Positions 7,742 to 15,720 of a stretch of DNA of 64,000 nucleotides are shown one piece after another; the stretch's first letter is position 1; each line of letters starts with the position of its first letter. The stretch lies in the NCBI RefSeq assembly GCF_000834655.1, contig NZ_JXQQ01000045.1:56042-120041 (forward strand). The letters run 5' to 3'. The position numbers and the translations under genes were made by a program. Source of the DNA: Variovorax paradoxus. Its GTDB lineage: Bacteria > Pseudomonadota > Gammaproteobacteria > Burkholderiales > Burkholderiaceae_C. The notes beneath the pieces were generated by a model. It searched no databases. It saw nothing but the letters and a program-made list of their open reading frames with translations, and was not told where the DNA came from.

Positions 7742-7827
7742 GCGGTCGTCCTTCCTCGTGCAACCGACGGCATGGCCGTAGCGATGGTTTCGATCGTGCG
7801 CGCTCGCGCGGCATGGAATGCGGACAT
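7738..7827 (-). CDS. Possible 29-residue leader ORF upstream of the pentapeptide gene
   Basis: An ATG preceded by a strong GGGAGGAAC ribosome site opens 29 codons (M-S-A-F-H-A-A-R-A-R-T-I-E...). Its TGA overlaps the ATG of the pentapeptide gene as ATGA, so it could couple translation. The peptide is Arg/Ala/Thr-rich with no recognisable domain. The ribosome site is the main support; a chance ORF remains likely. Confidence 0.3.
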   Translation of the reverse strand: MSAFHAARARTIETIATAMPSVARGRTTA

Positions 7828-7987
7828 GTGTTCCTCCCGTGAACCTGCTCCCGTGGATCGGGAGTCGCGGCGGATTATGGAAGGGGCCTCGCAGCGAAGG
7901 GGCGCGAGAAAAAATCCGGCAACCATTGCGCCACGCATGGCGTGACGGATTGCATGGGGCCTGCCGCGCCGCGGGACAGGCGGGCGT

Positions 7988-8209
7988 TCAGCCCCTCTTG
8001 CCGCCCAGCAGCACCAGCGCGCCGCCCACCACGATGGCGGCCACGCCGGCCCAGGCGGGGAAGTTGACGGTCTGCTTCTCCTTCACCGAGAACTCCAGCG
8101 GCCCGAGCTTGGCCTGGTGGGTTTCCTTGGTGAAGCTGAAGCTGCCCAGGCCCAGGGCGGCGATGCCCGCCACGATCAACAGGATGCCGACGATGCGTGT
8201 CGCGTTCAT
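7988..8209 (-). CDS. Small two-helix inner-membrane protein
   Basis: This 73-residue protein has two hydrophobic helices, about residues 5-25 (I-V-G-I-L-L-I-V-A-G-I-A) and 52-68 (A-G-V-A-A-I-V-V-G-G), joined by a polar loop of about 25 residues. GAGGAGA precedes the ATG at 8209. It resembles short DUF3185-type membrane proteins of proteobacteria, though I cannot confirm the family. It is on the same strand as, and 47 bp downstream of, the Mla-type operon, and so may be co-transcribed. Function unknown. Confidence 0.7.
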   Translation of the reverse strand: MNATRIVGILLIVAGIAALGLGSFSFTKETHQAKLGPLEFSVKEKQTVNFPAWAGVAAIVVGGALVLLGGKRG

Positions 8210-8256
8210 GGGACGGGTCTCCTCGGTGTTGGATGTTGCGGCGGTCGGGCGACAGC

Positions 8257-8928
8257 TTACTGCCGCGGCTGGCGCTGCAGTGCGTCCATCCACTGCGTGA
8301 CCTCGGCCACGGCCGCATCGCTGGCGGCGGCCAGGGCCTTCACGCCGCCGGGCGCGTCGGCGCTCGGCGCGGGGCGGCGAACGGTGATGGTCTTCTGGCC
8401 CAGCACGCGGTCGCCGGCGGTGGTGCCGCGGATCAGCGTGGCGCGCAGCCGCACGAGGCCCACGCTGCTCGTGGGCGTGTCGAAGTAGTGGCTGAATTCG
8501 TCCAGCGAGATGCGCAGCGTGTCGGGCACCTCGCCCTTGCTGCGGGAAATGGTCGCGCTCTCTTCGGGGCCGAGCACCATGCGGCGCTCGGCGAGGCTGT
8601 CGCGCAGCCGCTGGCGCAGCAGTTGCGCGGGCGGCTGGCTCCAGCGCGACTGGCCGTAGGGGCGCAGCTCGTTGACGTCCGCGTAGCCGAGGCGGTAGAG
8701 GATCTGCGTGCCATCCAGGCGCGTGTTGCTCTCGATCTCGGCCAGCGCCAGGGTCGGAAGTGGGGCAGCGGGCGCAGCGGCGGCCGGCGCTGACGCGGCC
8801 AGCCCGGGGCCGAAGTCGTAGAGCGTCGCGCGCGCGGGCTTGTCGGGCAGCGCGCCGCAGCCGGCGATCAGCGCCGCAAGGCCGACGCCCGCGAGCGCCG
8901 TTGCAAGGGAATGGGTGGTTGTCTTCAT
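8257..8928 (-). CDS. ABC-type transport auxiliary lipoprotein (PqiC-like)
   Basis: The 223-residue protein has a lipoprotein signal peptide with lipobox L-I-A-G-C, the acylated cysteine at residue 24. The remainder resembles the PqiC/LptE-like auxiliary lipoproteins that work with MCE transporters at the outer membrane. AAGGTGA precedes the ATG at 8928; an in-frame GTG three codons earlier is less likely. It ends the operon permease, ATPase, MlaD-like, lipoprotein, with 15 bp to the MlaD-like gene. Expected role: moving phospholipid or other lipid between the membranes. Confidence 0.87.
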   Translation of the reverse strand: MKTTTHSLATALAGVGLAALIAGCGALPDKPARATLYDFGPGLAASAPAAAAPAAPLPTLALAEIESNTRLDGTQILYRLGYADVNELRPYGQSRWSQPPAQLLRQRLRDSLAERRMVLGPEESATISRSKGEVPDTLRISLDEFSHYFDTPTSSVGLVRLRATLIRGTTAGDRVLGQKTITVRRPAPSADAPGGVKALAAASDAAVAEVTQWMDALQRQPRQ

Positions 8929-8943
8929 GCTCGTCACCTTGGA

Positions 8944-9900
8944 TCAGGGGCGCGCGGCCGGCGCGGAGAAACCCGGCTCGCCCGGGCCCGCCGCGGCGCC
9001 GCCGTTGCCGAACAGCAGCGATTGGGGGTTGTCGTTGATGCCGTCCGCCGCGCGGCCCAGCCGTCGCACGGCGTGCGAGGTGTCGTCGGCCACGCGGTTC
9101 ACGCGCGGCAGCGTCGCCGAATTGAACGAATCGACCGCCTGCGCGAGCGCCTTGGTGCCGTCGCTCAGCCGCTCGACCGGCCCGTCGGGCACATTCAGCC
9201 GGCCCACGGTGGTGTTGAAGTTGTTGGCCACGCGCGAGACGTCGCTGGCCGCCTTCTTCACGGTGCCCAGCGTGTCGGGCAGCTTCTCCAGCGCCGGGTT
9301 CAGGCCCGTCTTCACCGTGCTGTCGAGCGTCTTGAGCAGCGTGTTCGCGCTGGCCGAGGCCGCGGCAATGTTCTCCAGCGCATCGGCCGCGCGCTTCTGG
9401 TTGGGGTCGCTCAGCAGCTGGTTGGCGCGCTTGGTCACTTCCTCGACCTGGTTGATGATGGCTTCGCCGCGGTCCTGCAGCTGCGCGAGCATCGAGGGCT
9501 TGAGCGGAATGCGCGGCGGGTCGTCGTCGTTGGGCTTGAGCGCGACCTGCGATTCGCCCTTGTCGTCCAGCGCGATGAAGGCCAGGCCCGTCACGCCCTG
9601 GTAGCTCAGCGTGGCGAAGCTGGAGGTGGTGAGCGGCACGCGCTCGTCGACCGTGATGCGCACGCGCACGTTGCCCTTGACCTTGGGGTCGAAGTCGATC
9701 GACGCCACCTTGCCGACCGCGATCCCGCGGTAGCGCACCATGGCCTGCGGCTGCAGGCCGCTGACCGCATCGCGCGTGGACAGCTCGTAGACGTTGCGCA
9801 CGGTGTTGTCGCGCGTGAACCAGATCACCAGCCCGACGAGCACGGCCAGGAGGCCGAGCACGAAGGCGCCGGCGGCGAGGGCATGGGCCTTGTTTTCCAT
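8944..9900 (-). CDS. MlaD-family MCE protein, periplasmic lipid-binding subunit
   Basis: The 318-residue protein has one N-terminal membrane helix (about 9-28) and an MCE domain (about 38-115; Y-R-G-I-A-V-G-K-V and Y-Q-G-V-T-G-L-A). A long helical C-terminus rich in Asn/Ala/Leu probably forms the coiled barrel seen in longer MCE proteins. It should sit in the periplasm, anchored to the inner membrane, and shuttle lipids for the adjacent ABC transporter. It is longer than E. coli MlaD (about 180 residues) and closer in layout to the MlaD of other Burkholderiales. It lies 16 bp after the ATPase gene. Confidence 0.92.
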   Translation of the reverse strand: MENKAHALAAGAFVLGLLAVLVGLVIWFTRDNTVRNVYELSTRDAVSGLQPQAMVRYRGIAVGKVASIDFDPKVKGNVRVRITVDERVPLTTSSFATLSYQGVTGLAFIALDDKGESQVALKPNDDDPPRIPLKPSMLAQLQDRGEAIINQVEEVTKRANQLLSDPNQKRAADALENIAAASASANTLLKTLDSTVKTGLNPALEKLPDTLGTVKKAASDVSRVANNFNTTVGRLNVPDGPVERLSDGTKALAQAVDSFNSATLPRVNRVADDTSHAVRRLGRAADGINDNPQSLLFGNGGAAAGPGEPGFSAPAARP

Positions 9901-9916
9901 GGTGGCTACCTACCTT

Positions 9917-10759
9917 TCAGCGCGGTGCGGCTTCGGGCCGCGGCGCAGGTTGTTCTGTGGCTGGCTTGTCATGCAGCGCCTCCAGGGCGCGCTGGCCGCG
10001 CCCTCCGAGAAAGTATTCGTGGATGAACGGATGCGGGTAGGCGATGACCTCGCGCGCCGTGCCGGTCACGATCACCCTTTGGTCGGCCAGCACCGCGATG
10101 CGGGTGCTCAGGTCGAACAGCGTGTCCAGGTCGTGCGTGACCATCACGACCGTGAGACCCAGCTCGCGGTGCAGGCCGCGCAGCAGGTCGCAGAAGCTGT
10201 CCGAGGCCTCGGGGTCCAGGCCCGCGGTCGGCTCGTCGAGCAGCAGCAGCGGCGGGTCCATGATGAGCGCGCGCGCCAGCGCCACGCGCTTGATCATGCC
10301 GCCCGAGAGGTCCGAGGGGCTCTTGTTCGCATGCTGCGGCTCCAGCCCCACCATCTGCAGCTTCACGAGCGCCGCATGGCGGATCAGCTCGTCGGGCAGC
10401 AGCTTCAATTCGCGCAGCGGAAAGGCGATGTTCTCCAGCACGCTGAAGGCCGAGAACAGCGCGCCGTGCTGGAACAGCATGCCCACGTTGGCCGCGCCCG
10501 AGGCGCTGAGCTCGCCCGGCTGCTGGCCCAGCACCTCGACCACGCCCTGCGTCGGCTTTTCCAGCCCGAGGATCTGGCGCAGCAGCACCGTCTTGCCGGT
10601 GCCCGAGCCGCCCACCAGCGAGAGCACCTCGCCGCGGTCGATGTGCATGTCCAGGTTGCGATGCACCACCTGCTCGCCGTCGGCGTTCTTGAACACCGTC
10701 CAGAGCTTGCGGATGTCGACGACGGTCGCGTCGGTGCTGGAGCGCACGGACATGCTCAT
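9917..10759 (-). CDS. MlaF-like ABC transporter ATP-binding protein
   Basis: The 280-residue ATPase has Walker A G-G-S-G-T-G-K-T at residues 50-57, signature L-S-G-G-M-I-K-R and Walker B L-L-L-L-D-E-P-T-A-G-L-D. The L-S-G-G-M-x-K-R form is characteristic of MlaF-type lipid transporters. The ATG at 10759 follows a GGGAGCG ribosome site; a second ATG lies two codons on. A 160-bp gap containing a dispersed repeat separates it from the permease, unusual within an operon otherwise spaced by about 15 bp. The C-terminus has a Pro/Arg-rich tail after residue 260. Confidence 0.93.
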   Translation of the reverse strand: MSMSVRSSTDATVVDIRKLWTVFKNADGEQVVHRNLDMHIDRGEVLSLVGGSGTGKTVLLRQILGLEKPTQGVVEVLGQQPGELSASGAANVGMLFQHGALFSAFSVLENIAFPLRELKLLPDELIRHAALVKLQMVGLEPQHANKSPSDLSGGMIKRVALARALIMDPPLLLLDEPTAGLDPEASDSFCDLLRGLHRELGLTVVMVTHDLDTLFDLSTRIAVLADQRVIVTGTAREVIAYPHPFIHEYFLGGRGQRALEALHDKPATEQPAPRPEAAPR

Positions 10760-10824
10760 TTCAACGCTCCCCCCGGCCGTGATTCGCTGCGCAATGCGTC
10801 GAGTTCGCGCACCCAAGGCCGGTA

Positions 10825-10916
10825 ACACCGCGGAACCGGCTTTGCCGGGCCGCTGGTGTTGCCCCCTGGAAGGTGGTTGGCGAAGCGACACGAAGTGCGC
10901 GAAGACTGGGGGTGAG
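10825..10916. repeat. Dispersed repeat, family B, inside the Mla-type operon
   Basis: The copy carries CGCGGAACCGGCTTTGCCGG, then CCCCCTGGAAGGTGG, then GCGAAGCGACACGAAGTGCG and ends in CTGGGGG. Relatives are at 27413-27502 (inverted), 33890-34108 (two copies), 50665-50755 and 53238-53312. It separates the permease and ATPase genes. Confidence 0.8.
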
Positions 10917-10921
10917 CTTTT

Positions 10922-12088
10922 TCATCCGCGGAACCCTATGCCTTTGAACAGCACCGCGAAGAGCGCATCGACCAGGATCACCGCGGTGATCGACGTCACC
11001 ACCGACGAGGTCGTGCCGCGCCCGAGGCTCTCGGTGTTGGGCTTGACCTTCATGCCGAAGTAGCAGCCGATCAGCGCGATCAGGATGCCGAACACCGCCG
11101 ACTTGGCCATCGCGAGCCAGAGGTTCGCGATCGGCACCGCGCGCGGCAATGCAGACAGGAAGTAGGCCGGCGAAATGTCGAGTGCCGCATCGGCCGCGAG
11201 CATGCCGCCCAGCAGCGCCGCCATCGAAGTCCAGAGGCTGATGAGCGGCATCGCGATCGCCAGCGCCAGCACGCGCGGCATCACGAGGCGAAAGCCGTGC
11301 GGGATGCCCATCACGCGCATTGCGTCGAGTTCTTCGGTCACACGCATCACGCCGATCTGCGCCGTGATGGCCGAGCCCGAGCGCCCGGCGATCAACACCG
11401 CGGCCAGCACCGGCCCGAGCTCGCGCACCAGCGAGAGCCCCAGGATGTTGACCACGAAGGCCTCGGCGCCGTACTGGCGCAGCTGCTGGGAGATCAGGTA
11501 GGCCAGCACCACGCCGATCAGGAGGCCGACCAGCGCCGTGATGTGCAGCGCCGTCGCGCCGAACTGGTAGAGATGCCCCGAGAAATCGCGCCACGGCGCG
11601 CGGTGCGGTGCGCGGATGAGCGTGCCCACGTCGATGGCGAGCTGGCCGATGAGGCCGACGAAATCGCGCATGACGTACATCGCGCGCGGTCCGTTGTGCG
11701 AGAAGGCGCGGATGCGGTCGGCCAGCGTCTTGGGCGGCTCGTCAGGCGTGGCGACGGTGTACTGCGCCACCTGGTCGAGCACCGCCTTGTGCTGCGCTTC
11801 CATCTCCAGCGTGGCGGGCCATTCGTGGCGCCAGTGCTCCCAGAGCAACTGCGCGCCGATGTGGTCGAGCTGCTCGATCGGGCGCAGGTCCCAGGCGCGG
11901 TCGTCCGCGGGCGGCGCGGCCTCCAGGCTTTTCGACAGCGCCTGCCAGGCGGAAAACGACGACATGCCCAGCGCGGTCCAGCGGCCGGTGGCCACCGTCC
12001 AGGCCTTGCCCTCCTGCTCCTGCTCTGCGACACGCGGCAACGCGCTGTCGGCGGCTTGGGCGTCGGCAGTCGGGGTGGCGGAAGGCAT
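10922..12088 (-). CDS. MlaE-family ABC permease with fused N-terminal STAS-like domain
   Basis: The 388-residue protein combines two parts. Residues about 25-110 look like a STAS/MlaB-type domain (W-D-L-R-P-I-E-Q-L-D-H-I-G). Residues about 150-388 are the MlaE permease with five or so membrane helices and the conserved E-L-G-P-V-L-A-A-V-L-I-A-G-R. It would form the inner-membrane channel of the lipid transporter, with the MlaB function built in. The ATG at 12088 gives M-P-S-A-T-P; longer frames need a TTG start. It heads the operon transcribed toward 8257. No separate MlaB gene follows, consistent with the fusion. Confidence 0.9.
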   Translation of the reverse strand: MPSATPTADAQAADSALPRVAEQEQEGKAWTVATGRWTALGMSSFSAWQALSKSLEAAPPADDRAWDLRPIEQLDHIGAQLLWEHWRHEWPATLEMEAQHKAVLDQVAQYTVATPDEPPKTLADRIRAFSHNGPRAMYVMRDFVGLIGQLAIDVGTLIRAPHRAPWRDFSGHLYQFGATALHITALVGLLIGVVLAYLISQQLRQYGAEAFVVNILGLSLVRELGPVLAAVLIAGRSGSAITAQIGVMRVTEELDAMRVMGIPHGFRLVMPRVLALAIAMPLISLWTSMAALLGGMLAADAALDISPAYFLSALPRAVPIANLWLAMAKSAVFGILIALIGCYFGMKVKPNTESLGRGTTSSVVTSITAVILVDALFAVLFKGIGFRG

Positions 12089-12222
12089 GGGACGGGTGAG
12101 CAGAAAAGTAAACAAAAAACCGGGTTGGGGGATGCGCGCATCGTAACCGGGTGCATCCGGCAACTGCGTGCTCCAGACCCCTCATTGGCGTAGGGCGGCA
12201 CCCCGTTTTCTTCAGCTTTTCT

Positions 12223-13128
12223 TCAGCTCCAGGCCTTGCCCAGCGCCTCCCAGGCGCTGGCGACCACCGGTTCGTCGCGCCGCGATGCCAGCGAGACGAA
12301 GCGCAGCGCGCAATCCAGCTGCACCCGGTCGGCCATCGCGAGGCCGTGGGCCTGGCATTCGCGGATCGCGATCGAGTCGCGCACCAGGCTCAGGCCGATG
12401 CCCGACTTCAGGAGGTCGAGCATCGACGCCTCCTGGTCCACCAGCGCCACGCGCCGCGGCGAAAGGCCCAGGGGCCCGAACACCCGCTCCAGCAGCCGGT
12501 GGTGCGCCGACTCCGGCGGCGTCGCGAGCCAGGGCAGCGCGGCCAGCGCCTTCCAGTCGCGGCCCTGCACCTGCGGCCCCCAGCCGGCGGGTGCGACCAC
12601 GCGGTAGGTGAAGCGGGTGAGGGTGCGGACCGAGAGCGCAGGCGCTGTCGCGGCCGAGGCGTCTTCGCCTGGGTCGAGGTGGAACCCCACGTCCAGGTCC
12701 CCGCGCAGCACCTGCGCCAGCACGCTCCCGCTCATGCCGTGGCGCAGCTCGGTCTCGATCTGTGGGGCGGCTTCGACCAACTCGCGCAGGAACACGCCGA
12801 GGCGCGTGAACTCGGGGTCGAGGATGGTGCCGATGCGCAGCGCCCCGCGCACCGTGCCCTGGAGCTTGCGCGCAGCCTGCTGCAGGTCGCCGACGGCAGC
12901 CAGCACCCGCTCGGCCTGCGGCAGCATCGCCGCGCCGTCGGCAGTGAGCGCCAGGCCGTGCGGCGTGCGCGTGAAGAGCACGAGCCCGGTTTCCTCGGCA
13001 AGGCGCTTGAGCTGCAGGCTCACCGCGGGCTGCGTGAGGTGCAGCCGCTCGGCGGCTCGGGAGACGTTGCCCTCCCTCGCGGCAAGAACGAAGGCGCGCA
13101 GAATCTGCAGGTCGATGGCGGCGGTCAT
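12223..13128 (-). CDS. LysR family transcriptional regulator
   Basis: This 301-residue regulator has the standard layout. An N-terminal winged helix (residues 5-64; A-A-E-R-L-H-L-T-Q-P-A-V-S-L-Q-L-K-R-L) precedes a substrate-binding domain that responds to a small ligand. It is divergent from the GMC oxidoreductase gene across about 145 bp, which contains a T-rich dyad just before its start. By the usual LysR arrangement it probably controls that gene and represses itself. The ligand is not evident. Confidence 0.92.
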   Translation of the reverse strand: MTAAIDLQILRAFVLAAREGNVSRAAERLHLTQPAVSLQLKRLAEETGLVLFTRTPHGLALTADGAAMLPQAERVLAAVGDLQQAARKLQGTVRGALRIGTILDPEFTRLGVFLRELVEAAPQIETELRHGMSGSVLAQVLRGDLDVGFHLDPGEDASAATAPALSVRTLTRFTYRVVAPAGWGPQVQGRDWKALAALPWLATPPESAHHRLLERVFGPLGLSPRRVALVDQEASMLDLLKSGIGLSLVRDSIAIRECQAHGLAMADRVQLDCALRFVSLASRRDEPVVASAWEALGKAWS

Positions 13129-13146
13129 ATAAGAACGATTTATAAG
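13128..13146. promoter_or_regulatory. Candidate LysR operator
   Basis: TATAA and TTATA face each other across seven bases, immediately upstream of the LysR start and within the divergent intergenic region. This fits the T-N11-A dyad of LysR sites. It is a short match and no binding data exist. Confidence 0.4.
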
Positions 13147-13274
13147 CCACTGGCGCCGAAATCATTGGCCTTTGCGACGGAGAGCCGGGTAAATTGCGGC
13201 CCGGAGTACGCATCACGTCCATGAATCCCGGAAATATCGCGCGCAGGACGCAGTCATCCCGAAAAGAAGAACCC

Positions 13275-14909
13275 ATGCGAGACAACGACAACACCTTCGA
13301 CTACATCATCATCGGCGCCGGCACGGCCGGTTCGCTCATCGCCAATCGCCTCAGCGCCGACAAGACCAAGCGCGTGCTGCTGATCGAGGCTGGCCGCAAG
13401 GACGACTACCACTGGATCCACATCCCGGTCGGCTACCTCTACTGCATCGGCAACCCGCGCACCGACTGGCTCTACAACACCGAGCCCGATGCGGGCCTCA
13501 ACGGCCGCGCGCTGCGCTATCCGCGCGGCAAGACGCTGGGCGGATGCTCCAGCATCAACGGGATGATCTACATGCGCGGCCAGTCGCGCGACTACGACCA
13601 GTGGGCCCAGCTCACCGGCGACGACGACTGGCGCTGGCAGAACGTGCTGCCCGCCTTCAAGAAGCACGAAGATTTTTATCTCGGCGCCGACGAGCTGCAC
13701 GGCGCGGGCGGCGAGTGGCGCGTGGAGAAGCAGCGCCTGCGCTGGGACATCCTCGATGCGTTCGCCGAAGCCGCAGTGCAGGCCGGCGTGCCGCACACCA
13801 CCGACTTCAACCGCGGCAGCAACGAAGGCGTGGGCTACTTCCAGGTCAACCAGAAGAACGGCTGGCGCTGGAACACCGCCAAGGCGTTTCTCAGGCCCAC
13901 CTGCTACGGCCGGCCGAACTTCGAGCTGTGGACGGGCGCGCAGGTCTCGCGTCTTCTCTTCGAGAAAAACGAAGACGGCACTCAGCGCTGCACCGGCGCC
14001 GAGGTGTGGAACGGCAGCGAGATGAGCACCGCGCATGCCGAGCGCGAAGTGATCCTCTGCGCAGGCGCCATCGGCTCGCCGCAGATCCTGCAGCTCTCGG
14101 GCGTCGGCCCGGCCGATCTATTGCGCCAGCACGGCATCGACGTGGTGCTGGATGCGCCCGGCGTCGGCGCCAACCTGCAGGACCACCTGCAGATCCGCGC
14201 GGTCTACAAGATCGACGGCGCGCCCACGCTCAACGTGCTCGCATCGTCGATGGTCGGCAAGGCGAAGATCGGCCTCGAATACCTGTGGAAGCGCAGCGGC
14301 CCGATGAGCATGGCGCCTTCGCAGCTGGGCGCCTTCACGCGCAGCTCCGACGCCTATGAGTGGCCGAACCTCGAATACCACGTGCAGCCGCTCTCGCTCG
14401 ATGCCTTCGGCGATCCGCTGCACAGCTTTCCGGCCTTCACCGCGAGCGTGTGCAATCTCAACCCGACGAGCCGGGGCTCGGTGCGCATCAAGAGCAAACG
14501 CTTCGAAGATGCGCCCGCCATCGCGCCCAACTACCTCAGCACCGACGAAGACCGCAAGGTGGCGGCCGACTCGCTGCGCGTGACGCGCCGCATCGCCTCG
14601 CAGCCCGCTCTCGCCAAGTACAAGCCCGAGGAGTGGAAGCCCGGCGTGCAGTACCAGAGCGACGAAGACCTCGCGCGCCTGGCCGGCGACATCGCCACCA
14701 CCATCTTCCATCCGGTGGGCACCACCAAGATGGGCGCCGACGGCGACCCGATGGCGGTGCTCGATGCGAAGCTGCGCGTGCGTGGCATCCAGGGCCTGCG
14801 CGTGGTGGATGCGGGCGCGATGCCCACCATCACGAGCGGCAACACCAACAGCCCGACTTTGATGATGGCCGAGAAGGCCGCGGGCTGGATCGTCGAAGCC
14901 AACCGCTGA
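13275..14909 (+). CDS. GMC family FAD oxidoreductase (choline-dehydrogenase-like)
   Basis: The 544-residue enzyme has the dinucleotide motif I-I-G-A-G-T-A-G-S at about 11-19 and the GMC signature G-G-C-S-S-I-N-G-M-I-Y near 90. The second signature G-A-I-G-S-P-Q-I-L-Q-L-S lies near 260. C-terminal F-H-P-V-G-T-T-K-M-G and G-N-T-N-S-P carry the catalytic His and Asn. It would oxidise an alcohol, passing electrons to a quinone or oxygen. There is no signal peptide. The ATG at 13275 follows a purine-rich AAAAGAAGAA; earlier in-frame starts lie in the promoter. No betaine genes adjoin, so choline is not assured as substrate. Confidence 0.9.
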   Translation: MRDNDNTFDYIIIGAGTAGSLIANRLSADKTKRVLLIEAGRKDDYHWIHIPVGYLYCIGNPRTDWLYNTEPDAGLNGRALRYPRGKTLGGCSSINGMIYMRGQSRDYDQWAQLTGDDDWRWQNVLPAFKKHEDFYLGADELHGAGGEWRVEKQRLRWDILDAFAEAAVQAGVPHTTDFNRGSNEGVGYFQVNQKNGWRWNTAKAFLRPTCYGRPNFELWTGAQVSRLLFEKNEDGTQRCTGAEVWNGSEMSTAHAEREVILCAGAIGSPQILQLSGVGPADLLRQHGIDVVLDAPGVGANLQDHLQIRAVYKIDGAPTLNVLASSMVGKAKIGLEYLWKRSGPMSMAPSQLGAFTRSSDAYEWPNLEYHVQPLSLDAFGDPLHSFPAFTASVCNLNPTSRGSVRIKSKRFEDAPAIAPNYLSTDEDRKVAADSLRVTRRIASQPALAKYKPEEWKPGVQYQSDEDLARLAGDIATTIFHPVGTTKMGADGDPMAVLDAKLRVRGIQGLRVVDAGAMPTITSGNTNSPTLMMAEKAAGWIVEANR

Positions 14910-14924
14910 GCGGCGGAGTGGGCC

Positions 14925-15590
14925 TCAGCGGCGCGGTGCGGGCTTTCGCCGCAAGGCCTTGGGCTCGCCGCTTTCCTTTTTCGCGAGGCGCGCCTTCGCG
15001 CCTTCGATCATGAGATCCACGCCGATGTCGAACATCGCATCGGGCCCTGCCTTGCGGTAGCTCGCAAAGGCCTCCGCCAGCAAAGGCCGCGATGCCGCGG
15101 CGGCATCGAGCGTCTGCTGGCGCACGGCCGCGTCGTCGGGCGCCGCCTGTTCCTCGAGCACGCAGCCCACGGTGTAGCGGCCCAGCGCGATCATCAGCGC
15201 CATGGCGTCCGTCGCCGGCATGCCCCGTTCGACCACGGCCGCGAGCTGGGCTTCCACCATCGCGAGGTCGCCCGGATCGGGCTCGGTGCCCGCATGCAGC
15301 CGCGCGCCGTCGCGCCGCGCCAGCAGTGCGCGGCGGAAGCTGTGCGCGTTCTCGCGCAGGAAGGTCTCCCACGATTCGCCGTCCCGCGGCAGCCGGCGCT
15401 CGTGGGCGCGGCGCAGGATCTGGCCGCTCATCGCGTCGAGCAGCGCGCGCTTGTTCTTGAAATGCCAGTACAGCGCGGGCTGCTGCACGCCAAGGCGCTC
15501 GGCCAGCAGACGCGTGCTGAGCTTGTCCATGCCGACCTCGTCGAGCAGCGCAAGGGCCGCCTCGAGGATCGTTTCGCTATCCAGTTTCAT
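14925..15590 (-). CDS. TetR family repressor of the adjacent efflux pump
   Basis: The 221-residue protein starts with a TetR-type helix-turn-helix (residues about 8-50; L-S-T-R-L-L-A-E-R-L-G-V-Q-Q-P-A-L-Y-W-H-F). Its C-terminal half resembles the class TetR(A-H) ligand domain, including the W-E-T-F-L-R-E-N region. The gene is divergent from the MFS pump, with two tandem palindromes between them, the arrangement of tetracycline-resistance tetR/tetA loci. It would repress both genes until an inducer binds. It carries a basic tail of about 20 residues. Confidence 0.92.
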   Translation of the reverse strand: MKLDSETILEAALALLDEVGMDKLSTRLLAERLGVQQPALYWHFKNKRALLDAMSGQILRRAHERRLPRDGESWETFLRENAHSFRRALLARRDGARLHAGTEPDPGDLAMVEAQLAAVVERGMPATDAMALMIALGRYTVGCVLEEQAAPDDAAVRQQTLDAAAASRPLLAEAFASYRKAGPDAMFDIGVDLMIEGAKARLAKKESGEPKALRRKPAPRR

Positions 15591-15682
15591 GCCGTGTTCG
15601 TGTTCGTGTCCGTGCCTGTGTGCCTGCCTGCGTCCAGGCCTTGTTCCGGGACCGATGGTACGGGTGCTTCACGGCCAGGAAT

Positions 15683-15712
15683 TTATCGCTGATAATTCCT
15701 TATCACCGATAA
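15683..15712. promoter_or_regulatory. Two tandem tetO-like operators
   Basis: TTATC-N3-GATAA occurs twice, at 15683-15695 and 15700-15712, with four bases between. The pair sits inside a larger dyad from about 15679 to 15716. It matches the layout of tetO1/tetO2 between tetR and tetA, and the second copy lies 8 bases before the pump ATG. Confidence 0.8.
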
Positions 15713-15720
15713 ATTCTAAG

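Noticed and set aside
12089..12163. An N-terminal extension of the MlaE-type permease using a TTG start
   Set aside because: There is no ribosome site, and the extra residues do not resemble the STAS or permease domains.
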